This document shows, piece after piece, positions 11,191-20,399 of a stretch of DNA of 64,000 nt. The DNA is from Ancylostoma caninum. Its lineage: Eukaryota > Nematoda > Chromadorea > Rhabditida > Ancylostomatidae. The position numbers and the translations under genes are program-made. Position 1 is the stretch's first letter, and each line of letters opens with the position of its first letter. The notes below the pieces were generated by a model, which worked only from the letters and a program-made list of their open reading frames with translations, ran no database searches and was not told the DNA's origin. The stretch spans positions 1 through 64,000 of the forward strand of contig JBAJFG010000080.1 in assembly GCA_037903475.1 (NCBI GenBank). The letters run 5' to 3'.

Positions 11191-12224
11191 CTTCTGTATT
11201 GACTCCATTGACGGACCCGTCGCACATTGTCCCACCTTCTCCTCGATCTCATCCCTACCCCACTCAACCATACGACACCCGTTCCTAGCCTTTTATATGA
11301 TCTCACAATCACGATCATTGACCAATCGTAGAATTTCGTAACGGTCTGACACACATTCATACAGACAGACACGAAAACAAACTAAGCCCGTTATTATAAG
11401 TCATGATATTATGTGACATTAAAGTAGGAGAGAGTATATCGATTTTACTTTTCAAAGTGCTTCTTTCATAAATCTGTGCTTGTTATGTACAATAAATAAA
11501 GTTTTCCTTGTTATTCTGCATATCTCACCTATTAGAGACCTTAAGAGAGAATCTGATAAGTCTAAGCTTTTGCCCAATCCTCTAGCCATTTGCCCGAATC
11601 GTATAGCTGTTTGCGCGAGCGGTTTGCCCGGTCGCGCAGCCGATTAGGCCCCGCCACACGCTCATCGGGCAAACAGCTCCAGGCGATGCGAAATGGGTCC
11701 TGTACAGTAACTGCAGACATTCCTCGCAGTGGTCCAACACAGGTGAGCACCAGAAACTCATGCCAAAGCAGAATCTGCACAAAAGCAACTGTTTGGTTGA
11801 ATTCTGCAGGAATTTTAAGTGATGAGTTTCCGAACCCAGACGAAATTGTCACCGCGGATAGCTATTGTCATCAAATCCGCAAAAATGTGTGAGAAACGAG
11901 CGCATGCAAGTCCAGCAGTGGTCTACAGAAAAGGTCAGACATTATGTTTCACAAAAAAAAACGATCCATAAAGTGAACGATTTTTGCTATGGAAGTGCCT
12001 ACTCAGGCACACTCACCAAACCTTTGGAAACTAATTGGCTTCTTTTGGAGAGCTTCGACAACTTCATCGAATGCACGGTGTTCATGTTCAGATTTCTACC
12101 AAGGTATTCATGGATTCCTGAAACGTAGGCCAAGATTCGTCGATTCTAAGATGCTTACGATAGTTAGCAAAGTTACGTTTGAGCTGAGTTATGTTAAAAC
12201 GCAATTTATTTGTACACAACCTAA

Positions 12225-13006
12225 TAAAATGCAGTTGTGCTAATATGTATACAACAGAAGTGGTCGAAATACTGTAGCTTTCTAACAATGGAAATAACGA
12301 ATAAAGAACAGCTGCATTGAAAATAACTGGATCTGCTCTTGAGCTCTTGTGAGATGAGGTATTTTACTTCCCCTATTGGCCAAAGAGTTTAGAGTTGAAA
12401 ATACACATCCGTTTCTAGGTCACATTCGTACCCTTATCCTAGGGAACGCCTACAAAAGAAGTTATGTACCCACTCAGAATACCTAATTCACTGATGAAAA
12501 GTCTCTTAGATTCCTGGTTCCTTCACGTATCTTACCCCGTTAATTCCCTACCCTTTTTATGATTAGCCAGTGGCATGGGATGAAGGTGCCGTGCAGCCGC
12601 CTACGCACACACATAGTAATCCATGCATAAGTTCCAGAGCGATCAGCCTCACTTCTTGACGGAAAGCCTAGGCGTCATTCTTCAGAAAACAATCCATTTC
12701 ATATAACATGAGTGCTTTGACAACAAGCTGTGTGGCATAAGAACACTATAATCATAAATGAATACTTATTCAAACAATGTCTTGCTAAATTAATTGTATC
12801 AGTAGATTAAGTTACTTTGGGGCAGAAATTGTTCTTCCTAAGGGCAGCACTAACGGAAATTTTCACTACTGAGAAGCAAAATCGTCAGTTCCATAGACGC
12901 TTTCTGTAAGTCTAATGATGTTCAGAATAACGTGAAAGCATGGTTCGTTCCATGAGATAACATAACAAAAACTTGCTTACACTCATCCAATCTCTCACAC
13001 ATTCAC
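12225..13006. other. No gene; one weak element end
   Basis: AT-rich sequence. At 12837-12862 it reads CTAAGGGCAGCACTAACGG, a diverged match to the left end of the element at 5971. No partner end was found, so this is probably a truncated relic. Confidence 0.4.
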
Positions 13007-13506
13007 TTAACACATTCGCGACCTTACGCTTTTGGCATGAAGTGTGAAATGGGACACACGCGCTTTTGCACTAGTGGGACCGCGCTCAATCGCTTGAGCA
13101 CGTGGTCCCACGTTGTAGGAATTTTTCCTTCGCCGATACTATCCCGAGTTTGCGCAAATCTGAGCCCGATCGGTCTCTCTCCTGTGATCGTAAAGAATGT
13201 TTCCAGATGTTTGTCGTCCGTTTTCTTGATACTGATTGTACGTAGTTTATTTTTCATATGTATCGTTCTCTCTGGTGTATGTTTCAACCACATATTAAAA
13301 AAAGCTTGAGTGAAGATCTTCTCTGCCCAGTGCATGTACAGAAAGCTTGGATATTTATTGGCGTGACACTACATAGAGGTTCGCTAATTATGACTGTTTC
13401 ACAGAAATATAACTCTGAAAAAGCGTGCTCGCCCGGTTGAGCACGCGGTCTCACACATCGCGCCATGCGTGTCAACCGTTTGAGCACAGTGTCGCGAAGG
13501 TGTTAA
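13007..13506. mobile_element. TTAA-flanked element, 500 bp, CACATTCGCGAC ends
   Basis: The left end is TTAACACATTCGCGACC. The right end, reversed, is TTAACACCTTCGCGACAC. Inside each end lie matching stretches with GAGCACG and CGGTCTCAC/GTGGTCCCAC. The inner right part resembles 42955-43030. It is a non-autonomous inverted-repeat element. Its right TTAA is shared with the next element. Confidence 0.75.
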
Positions 13507-14262
13507 AGGCAGTGTCCAGGAAAACGTTTGGCTCGAATGCTCATTAGATTATAATAGCGGGTCGGCTCCTTAGGCAATTGCCAAAGTTTAAGCAAAAAAG
13601 TCGCGGAAATAAGCGAGACATTCGCCTCAGACCTAGTACCTAAACCTATCCCCAGTGCCCAGCCCGCCCACCTAACGTCTGCCATTTTGCGAGTGGAATT
13701 GGTGTGACGTGGAGCATCGTTGGAAAATATCAATCTGATTGTGGCAGCGTCTCTCTACTGTGATTGATTAATCTCCGTGTAAGAGTCTACAGTTTGCGTA
13801 TGTGTTCTAAACATCTAGGATTGTTGCTCAGCACTCCACTCCTTCATTTTAGATGATCCTGGATATGCAGTTTAAGGGTCTATACTTGATGGAGTGTTGA
13901 ACGGTCACATTATGTCGGGAGATGGTTATTCATACCGGAACTTACCCTCTCCTTGTTAATTCTCTTCAAAATATAGCACTTTAGAAGAGATGCGAACTCC
14001 TGAAAGAGAAGGAACTCACTGGTCGAAGCTGAAATTGAGGCAGCGAACTGGCGCTATCGATCGATGAAAATTTTCTCTGCGCCCTCCAGTGACGAGTGTG
14101 TTGTCGGAAATATCGTCCGCATCAGTCGGAAAGGCGCTTGGAAAATGGTTTTTCCGAACGTTTTGTAATCTTTCAAGTTTATAGCTGGTATGATTGAGCC
14201 AAGCTGGCCTAGAAACCGCAGAAACCCATCACTCGAAAATTTTGCCTGGACACTGCCTTTAA
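13503..14262. mobile_element. TTAA-flanked element, 760 bp, AGGCAGTGTCCAGG ends
   Basis: Both ends read TTAAAGGCAGTGTCCAGG inward and then diverge (AAAACGTTT versus CAAAATTTT). The first TTAA (13503-13506) is also the right flank of the element at 13007-13506. The termini belong to the same group as 5971-6620 and 14996-15466, all with TTAAAGGCAG. No transposase frame was recognised. Confidence 0.75.
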
Positions 14263-14995
14263 GCACCCTTCCGTTATCTTTCTTTATTTTTCTTCTGGTG
14301 TGCAACGCAGTGCGCTGCTAGTCAACTTCGTTTAACGACATTTCTTCACGGCTAGGCTCTACCCAGCATGGATTATAACGGCGGAAACATAATGAGCACA
14401 AAAGTCAGACAACAGGACGCTATTGTGTGTAAAGTTTCCATAAGCTTTAGCAACTCAATCTTTGTTGTCCTGCACTCATAAAAAAATTAATTCCCTTCAG
14501 AATCGCCAAGGTTATGATGAAAGCTCTCAATCGTTTTCAAAGTAAGCAAGACTAGTAGAATGCCAATCTACGCTTTTCACGAAGATGAATGTACATATAA
14601 AAGAGATAATGCGGTGGTTGTAGCGAAATTCTCTTCCATTTGCCTTTGTAGTTCCAGCGGAACAACACATTTCTTCTCTAAATTTTATGCCTAACTTGCG
14701 CTCCTTCGGAAAGCGAGAAAGTGGGTTGGGGCAGCCACTTGAACTTTGTGCAAGAGTCACACATCTCTCAAAATCTCGGTAAATTAGTAAAGAAGCGGTA
14801 CTGACTATCAGCTGAGCATAAACAAAAACCCCCAATTTTTTTGAGCTGTATACATCCTATATTTCTCTGTGATGACGCTCAATATTCACATTGAGACCTT
14901 GTTGGAGTCGAGAGAGCGTGTCCAGTCAGAGGTGTGAGACCTATTCAAAACTGCGACGCACGTTCAGAGCAATGCGTTGAACAGCACAATTCACC
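14263..14995. other. No supported gene
   Basis: Mostly AT-rich spacer between two TTAA elements, with no recognised repeat or exon. Confidence 0.4.
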
Positions 14996-15466
14996 TTAAA
15001 GGCAGCAGGAGCTGAAATTCTCGACTCTGAGCTGAGCTGCGGGTGGTGAAGTACAGACTCAGCACATCATAAATGTGAAACGAACACAGACAATGATAGC
15101 TTACCTGCAGAGAAAATGGAACATTCGTCGCGAACACGCCTGGCCGTGTTCGTGCGCGGACGAGTTTTCCGCGGCGCGAAAGCCATTGCGGCACGTGGTT
15201 TTGGCCGAGTCCCGCCATGAAACCCCGTGAATTGAATGCATTTCGTTTTCCCTTTGCGCCAAACCACGCACCGCAATGGCTTTCGCGCCGGGGAAAACTC
15301 GTCCGCGCGCGAACACGGCCAGGCGTGTTCGCGACGAATGTTCCATTCTCTCTGCAGGTAAGCCATCATTGTCTGTGTTCGTTTCACATTTATGATGTGC
15401 TGAGTCTGTACTTCATCACCCACAGCTCAACTCGGAGTCGAGGATTTCAGCTCTTGCTGCTTTTAA
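14996..15466. mobile_element. 471-bp foldback element, TTAA ends
   Basis: Almost the whole element is an inverted repeat. The left arm (14996 to about 15206) and right arm (about 15256-15466) match with few differences around a loop of about 50 bases. The ends are TTAAAGGCAGCAGGAGCTG and, reversed, TTAAAAGCAGCAAGAGCTG, with TTAA at both borders. Arms include GTTCGCGACGAATGTTCCAT and ACGAACACAGACAATGATGG-like blocks. A transcript would form a long double-stranded hairpin. Open frames on both strands mirror each other and are not genes. Confidence 0.9.
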
Positions 15467-16339
15467 ACAAACCAAATTTTTCACCTATCGAATCAGTGAA
15501 TGAAGGGAGAGAGGATACGCACATGAGCCCTCTCCTTTTTGAGACAGTTTCAGTACAGGAAGTCTCAAGTTGTGAACCCGCTGAGTTATCGCGCCTAATA
15601 CACCAATGCACCAGATGATTCTTTAGAGGAAACCTCTTTCTCGCTACAACACTGTTTGACATCTGCGCAACAACCTCGGAGCGATGGATAATCGGCGTGC
15701 ACTCTCCCCCAAGAATGGGTACAATCGTTCCCATTCTACTTCACTACTTCATCACCTTTCCTCTTCTACTATAATGAAACGCATATAATAACACTTGATA
15801 TCACCATTATTACTTCAGGGAACATGCTGTGTGAAATCTACGTTAGCACAACTGGAACGAATACCAAACACCTATTTCGCCGTGGTGGATGCTTGAAAAC
15901 GGCACTCACGATAAGAAAAAACTATTGATTTTTTCATGAAATTCTACTCTGGAGGCTACTCTTGCGCTGGAGAAAAGACCATCCAAAAAGACAAGGTTTG
16001 CGAGAAACACTATGTTGTATGATGTAAATGTCCACGTGGACGAGATTTATCGCCTCAGATGGGTGCGGCCAACGACGTGCGGGAAGGCGCTTTTCACCGC
16101 TTTAAGAAAATCCTGATCGATCCTGTATCAGCTGAGAATCACAGCCGCACACGATCAGAGAGAAGGGGGGGAGGTTGGGCGTGGTGGGCGCATGTGTGCA
16201 TACACACGAGTTTTGATACTCGAGTAACTGCACGATTCGGAGTGATTTCTCCTGCAACTACACTCCAATTGATGACACCTTTAAAATAAGCACAAATGCA
16301 AGAAATTTTCTTCAGCGTGAGTTCTTCTTTTGAGTAATC
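15467..16339. other. No supported gene
   Basis: No recognised element or exon. An eight-G tract occurs near 16165. Confidence 0.4.
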
Positions 16340-16736
16340 TCTCCATTGCAGTATTGGACTCCACAGACCCCTTCTTGCATAGGTGAGCTCCGGATTGTCA
16401 TCTGTCTTATCAGAAGATGTCAACGTACCCATAGCACGTCACTAGATTCGGTCTGTAACATCTCCCCAGTTACCACACTTCTCGCTACCAGCTCACTCGT
16501 TTTGCAAAGCTTGGCCAATAGCGTCGCATCTTTCATATCACTGGATGCCAGTGTACAAACTTCCCTCAGTAGTGGATCCCTTCGGGTGGGGTCTCCTTCA
16601 CTACCATAATACACCACGGCTGCATACCCATCACGGTAGACAGATACGCCATGGTTTGTCATCTCTCTTATCACCAGATACCAGCGCACCAATCTCACAT
16701 TAGTGGAGCTGTAGCATAGCATCTGTCCCACCTCCT
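16340..16736 (-). pseudogene. Two tandem copies of an 87-codon coding-like unit
   Basis: On the minus strand, two diverged copies sit exactly 261 bases apart (16736-16659 and 16475-16398 are the matching parts). Translation aligns GQMLCYSSTNVRLVRWYLVI with GEMLQTESSDVLWVR, a stop, then HLLIRQMT. In the second copy the conserved Trp codon TGG is TGA. The reading frame is otherwise kept, and 261 is a multiple of three. This fits a decayed gene or element protein built of repeats of about 87 residues. No family was recognised. Confidence 0.45.
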
Positions 16737-16803
16737 CATGTCATACATCAGTGGGCTCGCGTACGCGTTCTGGTGACATTATGTTCGAACACAACACAAG
16801 AAA

Positions 16804-17037
16804 GTGCCTCTAATACATCACCGAATAAGAATCGCATTAGAGTTAACCTCTCAACGATCGCTTATATTTATTTCACCAAATCAACGAGATTTGACAGAAC
16901 AGACCCTAGAATTGTTTACAGTTAAGTGTTTTGGCGTGTGTATTAATCCCTTAAGCAATCGTCTGGAGATCGTACCAGGTCGAAGAGCTTTCAAGGAGCA
17001 GCCGGTCCATTTTCCCAGCTATACTCTACCATATTAG
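16804..17037 (+). CDS. Unrecognised 77-codon ORF
   Basis: An AT-rich open frame in which the first codon with start potential is not part of a recognisable gene context. No signal peptide, domain or splice site supports it. It is listed only because it is the longest frame between the 87-codon repeat and the degenerate minisatellite. Confidence 0.12.
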   Translation: MPLIHHRIRIALELTSQRSLIFISPNQRDLTEQTLELFTVKCFGVCINPLSNRLEIVPGRRAFKEQPVHFPSYTLPY

Positions 17038-17579
17038 TGAATCTTCATAACGCTTAGTACTGATTATGTGCACGTTTGGGCTGATTCATCCTGTTCGTCC
17101 TGAAATCCTCGTTTGTGTATCATGTACCAACCACTAAATGAACATGTGAGGTATAAAAATGCAGCAACAGCAGCAACAAAAAGGGTGTTTCCGTTTCTCC
17201 AGCAATGTGACGATCACCGCGCACTGCGCTCATAGCTACACAGCTATCTGCTTGAACCCGTAACTGCAGAGAAAGCAGGTATTGTAAACAAATGCCTCCG
17301 CTTCTTACTAGTTGTTAGATGGATCTTTGATTATTGGTTTGACGAGAACGTCTTTATCGAAGGCCTGAAAGTGGTATGGAGTTTAAATTCACGTTCTCAG
17401 TCACCAAATGTCTCCTTCCCCTGACTAGTCCAGCATTGCTCCGGACTCCCCGAAGAGAACCACTCTCACGGAAATGCAAACCAACCTTCAGCATCCACCG
17501 CATTTCGTATGTTCGCACCGATGCAGACACTCTTCGCGAACGACTGAGTGTCAGTGTATACCACAAATGGTACACGAGT

Positions 17580-18130
17580 GCGATTATGGCGCCAATGTAC
17601 AGTTGTACCTACATTTGGGTGGAGGGGCACAATTATCACAGCGCTGGACAGTTTCCAGGCTTTTCCCCTACGTTTAGGCGTCAGTTTTCCCTATATCACA
17701 GCACTAGAACCGTTCTACTGGCATCCGCTAAACGATATTACGCAGATAGGCGCCTACGCATCCCCTGGAGATAGTTATAGTTGGACTCTGGATTGCTTAC
17801 CACTGTAGGCTCGAACAAGGCCATCGAATTTGGTTTCACGTACACACTCATGCACACACTTGCTAGACTGAGCCCATTATTATAGGTCACCGGCCTGATT
17901 GTCCGGCTAACGCCGGACTCTCAGCTTTTTTTCGGCTTCCTTCGCTCGCCTCGCATTCGTGTGTATGATCTCCTCTGCTGGTTTGGCATACCACTCTCGC
18001 AAGCGTGGACCCGTGCGTGTCATCTTCCCACTTTTCGATGCCGGCGTACCCTTACCTTACTGTTGGGCCTATCTCCCCCACCTATGGGCGCCGGCGTATC
18101 ACTCTCACAGCTGTTCTCCGTTCAGTGGCA
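17580..18130. repeat. Degenerate copies of the 50-bp minisatellite, with hairpin
   Basis: Scattered diverged units of the 10-11 kb array recur on both sides of the hairpin (17590-17720 and 18000-18115), for example TATCACAGCGCTGGAC and CCCCCACCTATGGGCGCCGG. Between them lie CACACA-rich sequence, GAGCCCATTATTATAGGTC and the hairpin at 17901-17918. The order suggests the end of one repeat-bearing element followed by the start of another, in the same orientation as at 9.5-11.4 kb. Confidence 0.65.
17901..17918. repeat. Perfect hairpin GTCCGGC-TAAC-GCCGGAC, copy 2
   Basis: Identical to 9505-9522 and again adjacent to the minisatellite family. Both are followed within about 50 bases by a CTTCGCTCGC motif. 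Confidence 0.85.
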
Positions 18131-18305
18131 GATCTCCCAGTACCAAGAGCCGACGCACCTCTGACATAGCTATAGGTCCGTTTCATTTTCTCTAACATCT
18201 GTCCGGCCGCAACCCCATCCGTGTCATCCCTCGTTCGCCTGGTTCCTCCGGTTTGTTGCAGTAATCACAGGCCTATCTCATTTTGTGAAAACACCTTTTG
18301 GTCAC

Positions 18306-18479
18306 TGTTGTGTAGACGGTGCCGGTGGGTAGAGTTTATTGCCGGACGCAATGAATTGAACCATACTCGGATGACCCCTTTATATATTATGTTGGGTCAA
18401 AGTACATCACACAGACAAACATAAACATCAGGAATCAAAGTTCAACATGAACATCGGGGTTCAAAGTTCGTATCTAACA
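18306..18479 (-). repeat. 3' LTR, 174 bp
   Basis: Near-identical to 20221-20399 and with the same TG...CA ends. Few differences indicate a fairly young insertion compared with the heavy internal rearrangement. Confidence 0.92.
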
Positions 18480-18492
18480 CCTCCCCTTTTTT
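18480..18492 (-). other. Polypurine tract
   Basis: On the minus strand AAAAAAGGGGAGG sits directly before the TG of the 3' LTR, the expected place for plus-strand priming. Confidence 0.85.
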
Positions 18493-18503
18493 GAAAGATC
18501 ATA

Positions 18504-18837
18504 TCACGAGTTGGTTCCACGAGTGCGGTAGCTCTTCTTAACTGGGTCGATGACGAGACGTTGTGGTGCTCTGCTTCGCCTGGCTCCATGTTTACGGTTG
18601 AGTTGTCTCTCCATGGTCGTGTTGATGTCGAACGACTTGTCTGGCACGGTGGGCTTCAATAATGATAGTGATGTTCGGAGTTTCTTCCAAGGCATAGTTC
18701 CGCAGGCGACTTGGATCCTTCGAGTCCTGGGTTTGGAGTTGTTCGATAGGTGAGGAGGAATGTCTGGAGGATTTCTGATAGGGTCCCTTCCCCTTTTAAC
18801 TTGAGCAAGCTTCGTTTGAAGGTGTCGACGAAGCGCT
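18504..18837 (-). pseudogene. Integrase C-terminal part of the LTR element
   Basis: On the minus strand, QRFVDTFKRSLLKLKGEG, then LLTYRTTPNP and SPAELCLG, match the region after the Ty3/gypsy integrase core. A one-base frameshift near 18690 moves the reading into RTSLSLLKPTVPDKSFD and a basic tail (RRSRAPQRLVIDPVKKSY), which stops at 18504. There is no separate envelope-like frame before the polypurine tract. Confidence 0.8.
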
Positions 18838-18840
18838 GGG

Positions 18841-19120
18841 TGGGCAAGGGTTCACATTGACTACGCAGGACCTTTCGAAGGCACCAACTTCTTAGTCGTC
18901 GTGGAAGCCTATTCAAAGTGGCCAGAAATTTTCACCACAGATCGTACAACTTCAAGCAACACGATCCATCTCCTACGCCAAATATTTGCCAGATTTGGGA
19001 TGCCAGAAACTCTTGTCTCCGAAATGGCACCCAATTCACCTCAGCAGAATTCAAGAATTTCTGCTTGGAGAACGGAATACAACACATCTTCTCGCCGCCT
19101 TACCACCCGCAGTCAAACGG
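18841..19120 (+). pseudogene. Integrase catalytic core, inverted within the element
   Basis: On the plus strand, against the rest of the element, lies the core [20 protein letters not shown] (first Asp), [26 protein letters not shown], then in another frame [19 protein letters not shown] and [10 protein letters not shown] (Glu region). A frameshift lies near 19022. The flanking minus-strand parts (zinc region above 19125, C-terminal part from about 18837 down) would be continuous if this 280-base piece were reversed. TGGGCAA occurs at both junctions (18841 and 19127). Confidence 0.88.
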
Positions 19121-19124
19121 TCAT

Positions 19125-19519
19125 CTTGGGCAACGGCGAACTGTGTCTTCGACGTCCTTGTCGATTCCGGGCCAGTAAGCGTAGCTACGAGCGAGTGCTT
19201 TCATTCGCACAATCCCTGGATGGCCATGATGTAGTTGGCGAAGTACTCGCTGTTGTAGGTTCTTCGGTATTACTACGCGTTCGGCGAGTAAAAGGCATCC
19301 GTTTAGCATGGAGAGGGAGTCACGGCGGTTGTAGAAGCATTGTATTTCGGGATTGTTGATGGACTTCGGCCATTTCCCTTTAATGTATGTCTTGATTAGT
19401 TGGAGGAGGCGATCGTTGGTTGTTGCCTCTTTGATTTCATCAGCCGTGACTGGTAAGGCTCGTATTGTATTGATGAATACGTGCTGGATGTCCGCATCCA
19501 CTGATATAGCTGCGATGAC
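19125..19519 (-). pseudogene. Integrase zinc-binding part of the LTR element
   Basis: Continues in frame after the TGA. It includes NRRDSLSMLNGCLLLAERVV and the H2C2-type region LRQLHHGHPGIVRMKALA, then [19 protein letters not shown]. It stops abruptly within the zinc motif just before the second Cys, exactly where the inverted segment begins. The segment normally linking the zinc motif to the catalytic core is missing. Confidence 0.85.
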
Positions 19520-19930
19520 TCAATCCTCATCGGTTGTCGGCTGGGATGCGATGAGTCTGGAGAGTGCGTCTGCCTGTCCTATGCTTGTGGTAGATCGATA
19601 CTGAATACTGAAATCGTATCCTAAGAGTATTGTCGCCCACCTTTGGAGTCGATTTGCAGTGTAGACCGGGATCCCTTTCTTCGAGCCAAATATTGCTAGA
19701 TGTGGCTTGTGATCCGTCAAGAGTGTGAACTTGCGTCCATGCAGCATCTTGTGGAACTTCTGTATGGCATAGATAAGTGCAAGTCCTTCTTTCTCAATTT
19801 GGCTGTAGTTCTTCTCGGCTGGTAGAAGTGAGCGAGAAGCGTGGGCGATTGCTTTCTCCGATCCATTGGAATATCGGTGTAGGATGACTGCACCGATTCC
19901 ACAGTTGGATGCATCTGCGGCGACTATGGA
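19520..19930 (-). pseudogene. RNase H domain of the LTR element
   Basis: The minus strand encodes a well-preserved Ty3/gypsy RNase H: ADASNCGIGAVILHRYSNG (catalytic Asp), EKNYSQIEKEGLALIYAI, FTLLTDHKPHLAIF, then NRLQRWATILLGYDF and ADALSRL. It starts directly at the deletion junction, so the reverse transcriptase that should precede it is gone. A TGA at 19522-19520 separates it from the integrase frame. Except for this stop the frame continues, so the stop is probably a late mutation. Confidence 0.85.
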
Positions 19931-20163
19931 GGAGGCGTGCAGAGAAGGCGGACACGGGTAGCTTCATCCAGTGATTTGGCATCCACTGTGAAGATGTCGG
20001 CATGACGGCGGTACCATGCTTCAGAGGTGAGGTCCGCTTCGGGATCGTAGCAGAACTGTACGATTCGTCCCGCCAGCGTGTCGAACTTCTTTGCTGGATC
20101 CGTTTCAGGGGTTGAGTGAGTGAGTGCGGCCAGTAGTCTCTGAAACTGTTCCTCGGAGATCAT
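19930..20163 (-). pseudogene. gag remnant of the LTR element
   Basis: The first ATG downstream of the primer-binding site (20163) opens MISEEQFQRLLAALTHSTP and continues with a gag-like alpha-helical stretch (EAWYRRHADIFTVDAKSL, EATRVRLL). It breaks off near 19930 at the deletion junction and then runs into a stop. The length of about 75 residues is far below a full gag, which normally continues into capsid and zinc-knuckle regions. The identification depends on position and element context more than on motif. Confidence 0.6.
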
Positions 20164-20205
20164 CGTCACTTCTTCGTCGCTCTTCTTGGTTGCTTCTTCT
20201 TCTTG

Positions 20206-20219
20206 GCTTCTGATCGCCA
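20206..20219 (-). other. Primer-binding site
   Basis: One base inside the 5' LTR, the minus strand reads TGGCGATCAGAAG. It starts with TGG as expected for pairing with a tRNA 3' CCA. The tRNA identity was not determined. Confidence 0.7.
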
Positions 20220-20220
20220 C

Positions 20221-20399
20221 TGTTGTGTAGACGGTGCCGGTGGGTAGGGTTTATTGCCGGACGCAATGAATTGAACCATACTCGGATGACCCCTTTATAT
20301 ATAATATTATGTTGGGTCAAAGTACATCACACAGACAAACATAAACATCGGGAATCAAAGTTCAACATAAACATCGGGGTTCAAAGTTCATATCTAACA
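20221..20399 (-). repeat. 5' LTR, 179 bp
   Basis: Begins TGTTAGATAT and ends CTACACAACA on the minus strand (TG...CA). It matches 18306-18479 closely. Differences are a few substitutions and an extra five bases in a TATA run (TATATATAATATTATG versus TATATATTATG). The TATA-rich stretch may be its promoter. Confidence 0.92.

Larger units (their letters stand above)
9138..12224 (+). mobile_element. Mariner copy split by a minisatellite-bearing insert
   Basis: Terminal repeats TTAGGTTGTGTATAAATAAA (9138 on, plus strand) and TTAGGTTGTGTACAAATAAA (inward from 12224, minus strand) are each flanked by TA, the mariner target. Near 9340-9490 decayed frames still show the N-terminal mariner motif around FRKFRSG. 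The transposase resumes near 11680 with a GDxKWVLYSN block (catalytic Asp 1), then WLNSAGI, the block from DEFPNPDEIV to TADSYC, a HVSQ-like block after RP, and a C-terminal FYQGIHGF block near 12100. Between about 9491 and 11670 lies unrelated DNA with a hairpin and a 50-bp array. The residues between the N-terminal domain and catalytic Asp 1 are missing, so insertion was accompanied by deletion. The copy is non-functional. Confidence 0.7.
18306..20399 (-). mobile_element. Ty3/gypsy-type LTR retrotransposon, deleted and rearranged
   Basis: A complete element boundary set is present in minus orientation: 5' LTR 20399-20221, primer-binding site 20219-20206, a gag start, RNase H, the integrase zinc-binding part, integrase C-terminal part, polypurine tract and 3' LTR 18479-18306. 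The protease and reverse transcriptase are missing: gag joins directly to RNase H near 19930. The integrase core (18841-19120) is present but on the opposite strand. Flanks are GTCAC and GTCAT, a possible 4-5 base target duplication with one mismatch. The element could only have moved with proteins supplied in trans, and it is now further broken by a stop and frameshifts. Confidence 0.9.

Noticed and set aside
15067..15618. Mirror-image open frames on both strands
   Set aside because: They are the two arms of the 471-bp foldback element read in opposite directions.
20163..20220. Extension of gag to the LTR edge using GTG
   Set aside because: These bases contain the primer-binding site. The first ATG at 20163 is the more likely start.
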